The notes under the pieces are model-generated. The model did not search any database. It saw nothing but the letters and a program-made list of their open reading frames with translations, and was not told the DNA's origin. A program made the position numbers and the translations under genes. Positions 4,598 through 6,231 of a DNA stretch of 6,231 bases are shown piece after piece. The DNA is from Candidatus Parcubacteria bacterium (GTDB lineage: Bacteria > Patescibacteriota > Minisyncoccia > Phycocordibacterales > GCA-2747955), in contig JALVSO010000020.1 in assembly GCA_027024305.1 (NCBI GenBank), forward strand, positions 1 through 6,231, in the 5' to 3' direction. The stretch's first letter is position 1, and each line of letters opens with the position of its first letter.

Positions 4598-6231
4598 TTA
4601 TTTCAACTCCTCATGCAATTCCACCATCTTTTTAAATTCTCCCTTTTGAGAAATCAGTTCTTGATAACTTCCCTCTTCCACGATTTGGCCGTTTTTGAAG
4701 ACAAAAATTTTATCGCTATCCATAACCGTTGAAAGACGGTGGGCGATGATAATGGTTGTTCTACCCTTCATTAAAGTTTTTAAGGATTCGGTGATATGTT
4801 TTTCTGATTTAATATCCAGGGCCGAAGTGGGCTCATCCAAAATCAAAATTTTGGGATTTCTTAAAATGGCTCGGGCAATGGCGATTCTCTGTCTTTGACC
4901 TCCGGAAAGTTTTAGGCCTCTTTCTCCGACCTTGGTTTTGTAAGCATCGGGCAGGCTTTCAATAAATTCTGAAATGTTGGCCAATTCGGCCGCTTTCTCT
5001 ATCTCCTTTTGACTGACTTTTTTTAAAGCTCCGTAGGCTATATTTTCTCCAATGGTGGAATTAAAAATGGCGATATCTTGAGAGACATAGGCAATGGATG
5101 ATCTTAACTTATTCAGATTTCATTTTTTGGTAGAAATGTCATCTATCAAAACCTCTCCGGAATTGGGAAAATAGAAAGCCCCCACCAGTTCCGCAGCCGT
5201 GGTCTTTCCCCCTCCCGATTCACCGACAAAGGCCACCTTTTCTCCCGGTTCAATCTTTAAATTGATATTGTTCAGAGAAAAGCTTTTCTTTCCTTCTCCC
5301 GGTTCTTCTCGGTCATAGTGAAAAATAACCTCTTTAAATTCCACCTTTCCTTTGACTTCTTTTGATATTTTCCCTCGGGTGTAGTTTTCTCCCGCTTCCC
5401 TCAATATCCTTTCTCCATCTCCGATAACCGTTAAATCTTTAATGAATTTTGATAGAGATTTCACAATCCACGAAAAATTCCAAACCAAAAACATAGCATA
5501 AAGATTAATTCCGGTAATATCCCCAACCGTAATCTCTCCTTTTTTATACAAATAAATTGAAAAGAATAGAGTTCCCAGGGTTATAAATATATAAATCAAA
5601 GCTCTTAGAGAATCAATCAGAGACTCAAAAATAATTTTTCTTTTGAAAATTTTTTTTTCAAAATCCAACTTTTTTGGTAACACTTTTTTTATTTCTTTTT
5701 TCTCTTGGTTGTTTTTCTTAATTTCCAAAATTAAATTCAGCCTCTCAATCAAGTTATCGGTTACTCCCTTTTTTCTGTTATTATACTCGTTTTCAAAGGT
5801 GGAAATTTTACCCTTTGTTAGAAAAAACAATAGAAGATATAAAAAGCCACCGAACAAAACATACAAACCTATTTTTCAAGATAAAAGAAAAAGGAAAAAG
5901 AAATTAGCCGCCATTCCAAAGGGGGCACCCAGACTGTTTCCCAGACCGGAAAATAAATCATAGATTCTGTTGGCGCTGTTGGTAACCGAGTAGGAAACTT
6001 TTCCCAGACCCTCACTTTTAAAAAATGAACTTTTTAAAAATAAAACCTTGGAAAAAATATTTTTCAAATAGTCCTGATAAACCTTAAAGGAAATCCACTC
6101 GTTATAATAAAATCAAAGAAAAGAAGACAAAAGAGCGTCAACGACAATGACAAAAACAAAAAGGAACGGATAAAAATATTGAAAACTAAAAAAACCCTCA
6201 TTATTATTATAAATAAAAACATCTATAACCT
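4598..6231 (-). CDS. ABC exporter, fused membrane and ATPase domains (N-terminus beyond the window), three UGA codons as Trp
   Basis: 543 residues are visible from the right edge to TAA at 4598; type IV (MsbA-like) exporters have about 580-600, so roughly 40-50 N-terminal residues are missing. Counting from the first complete codon, the membrane domain covers about 1-280, with helices such as FLFVFVIVVDALLSSFL before residue 39 and one near 107-135. The ATPase domain follows: Walker A GESGGGKT (336-343), Q-loop SQD after LRSSIAYV, signature LSGGQ (441-445), Walker B ILILDE (461-466), SALD, and the H-loop His in IIIAHRLS (about 497). All motifs are intact, so the enzyme should be active; the substrate cannot be told. 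UGA codons are at 6113-6115, 5876-5878 and 5120-5122 (context STKK-W-NLNKLR, where family members often have an aromatic residue). Three UGG codons are also used. The stop lies 10 nt before the operator of the PaaX-like gene. Confidence 0.9.

Noticed and set aside
104..6231. UGA as glycine (Gracilibacteria/Absconditabacteria code)
   Set aside because: The sites with a recognisable family residue favour an aromatic residue: KKWDGKWR in the PaaX-like protein, FLKWL in the methyltransferase, RWIGIN in SfsA. Glycine does not fit these.
104..6231. UGA as selenocysteine, or all split genes being pseudogenes
   Set aside because: Twelve UGAs are spread over unrelated families, with no sign of dedicated selenoprotein sites. 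Decaying genes would also gain TAA, TAG and indels; only one frameshift is seen and the catalytic motifs are intact.

Overview
The window is AT-rich bacterial DNA from an organism that appears to read UGA as tryptophan. Read with the standard code, five of the genes fall into fragments. Read with UGA as Trp, each fragment set joins in one frame (one gene needs an extra frame correction) and ends at TAA or TAG. I count 12 such in-frame UGA codons: 2 in the methyltransferase, 3 in the Nramp-like gene, 2 in sfsA, 2 in the PaaX/Cas2-like gene and 3 in the ABC transporter. There are also 12 UGG codons, and a 13th, ambiguous UGA at the end of hicA. Several UGAs sit where the protein family has Trp, most clearly in the KKWDGKWR stretch of the PaaX-like regulator. 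Gene content (PaaX/Cas2-like regulator, HicA/HicB-type pair, small glycine-rich membrane protein, very compact spacing, no obvious Shine-Dalgarno sequences) suggests a Patescibacteria/CPR-type genome. That placement is inference. The best known UGA recoding in CPR bacteria (Gracilibacteria, Absconditabacteria) is Gly, not Trp.

Layout. 1-103: a minus-strand promoter pointing off the left edge and the hairpin terminator of the operon to its right. 104-1381, minus: a hicA-type toxin, an antitoxin with a ribbon-helix-helix end, and a class I methyltransferase, packed as one operon behind a promoter with a putative operator (1391-1428). 1447-2724, minus: an Nramp-like transporter. 2725-2994: a divergent intergenic region with two promoters and two dyad structures, and no convincing gene. 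2995-3162, plus: a 55-residue membrane protein, the only plus-strand gene. 3159-3896, minus: sfsA. 3978-4540, minus: a PaaX-like regulator with a Cas2-like C-terminal domain, interrupted by a -1 frameshift. 4598 to the right edge, minus: an ABC exporter lacking its N-terminus.

How the parts may work together. Two nearly identical operators share one plan: outer arms with a TGTGAT core, 4-nt spacers and a TGTCCGTACGGACA core. One lies at the promoter of the PaaX-like gene and one at the promoter of sfsA. The simplest reading is that the regulator controls itself and sfsA. Three promoters place a -10 hexamer exactly 6 nt before ATG, which implies leaderless mRNAs. Three GC-rich perfect hairpins (57-81, 681-711, 3433-3457) share a GCGNAGC apex. 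One is a terminator and two lie in frame inside genes, which suggests a dispersed palindromic element family.
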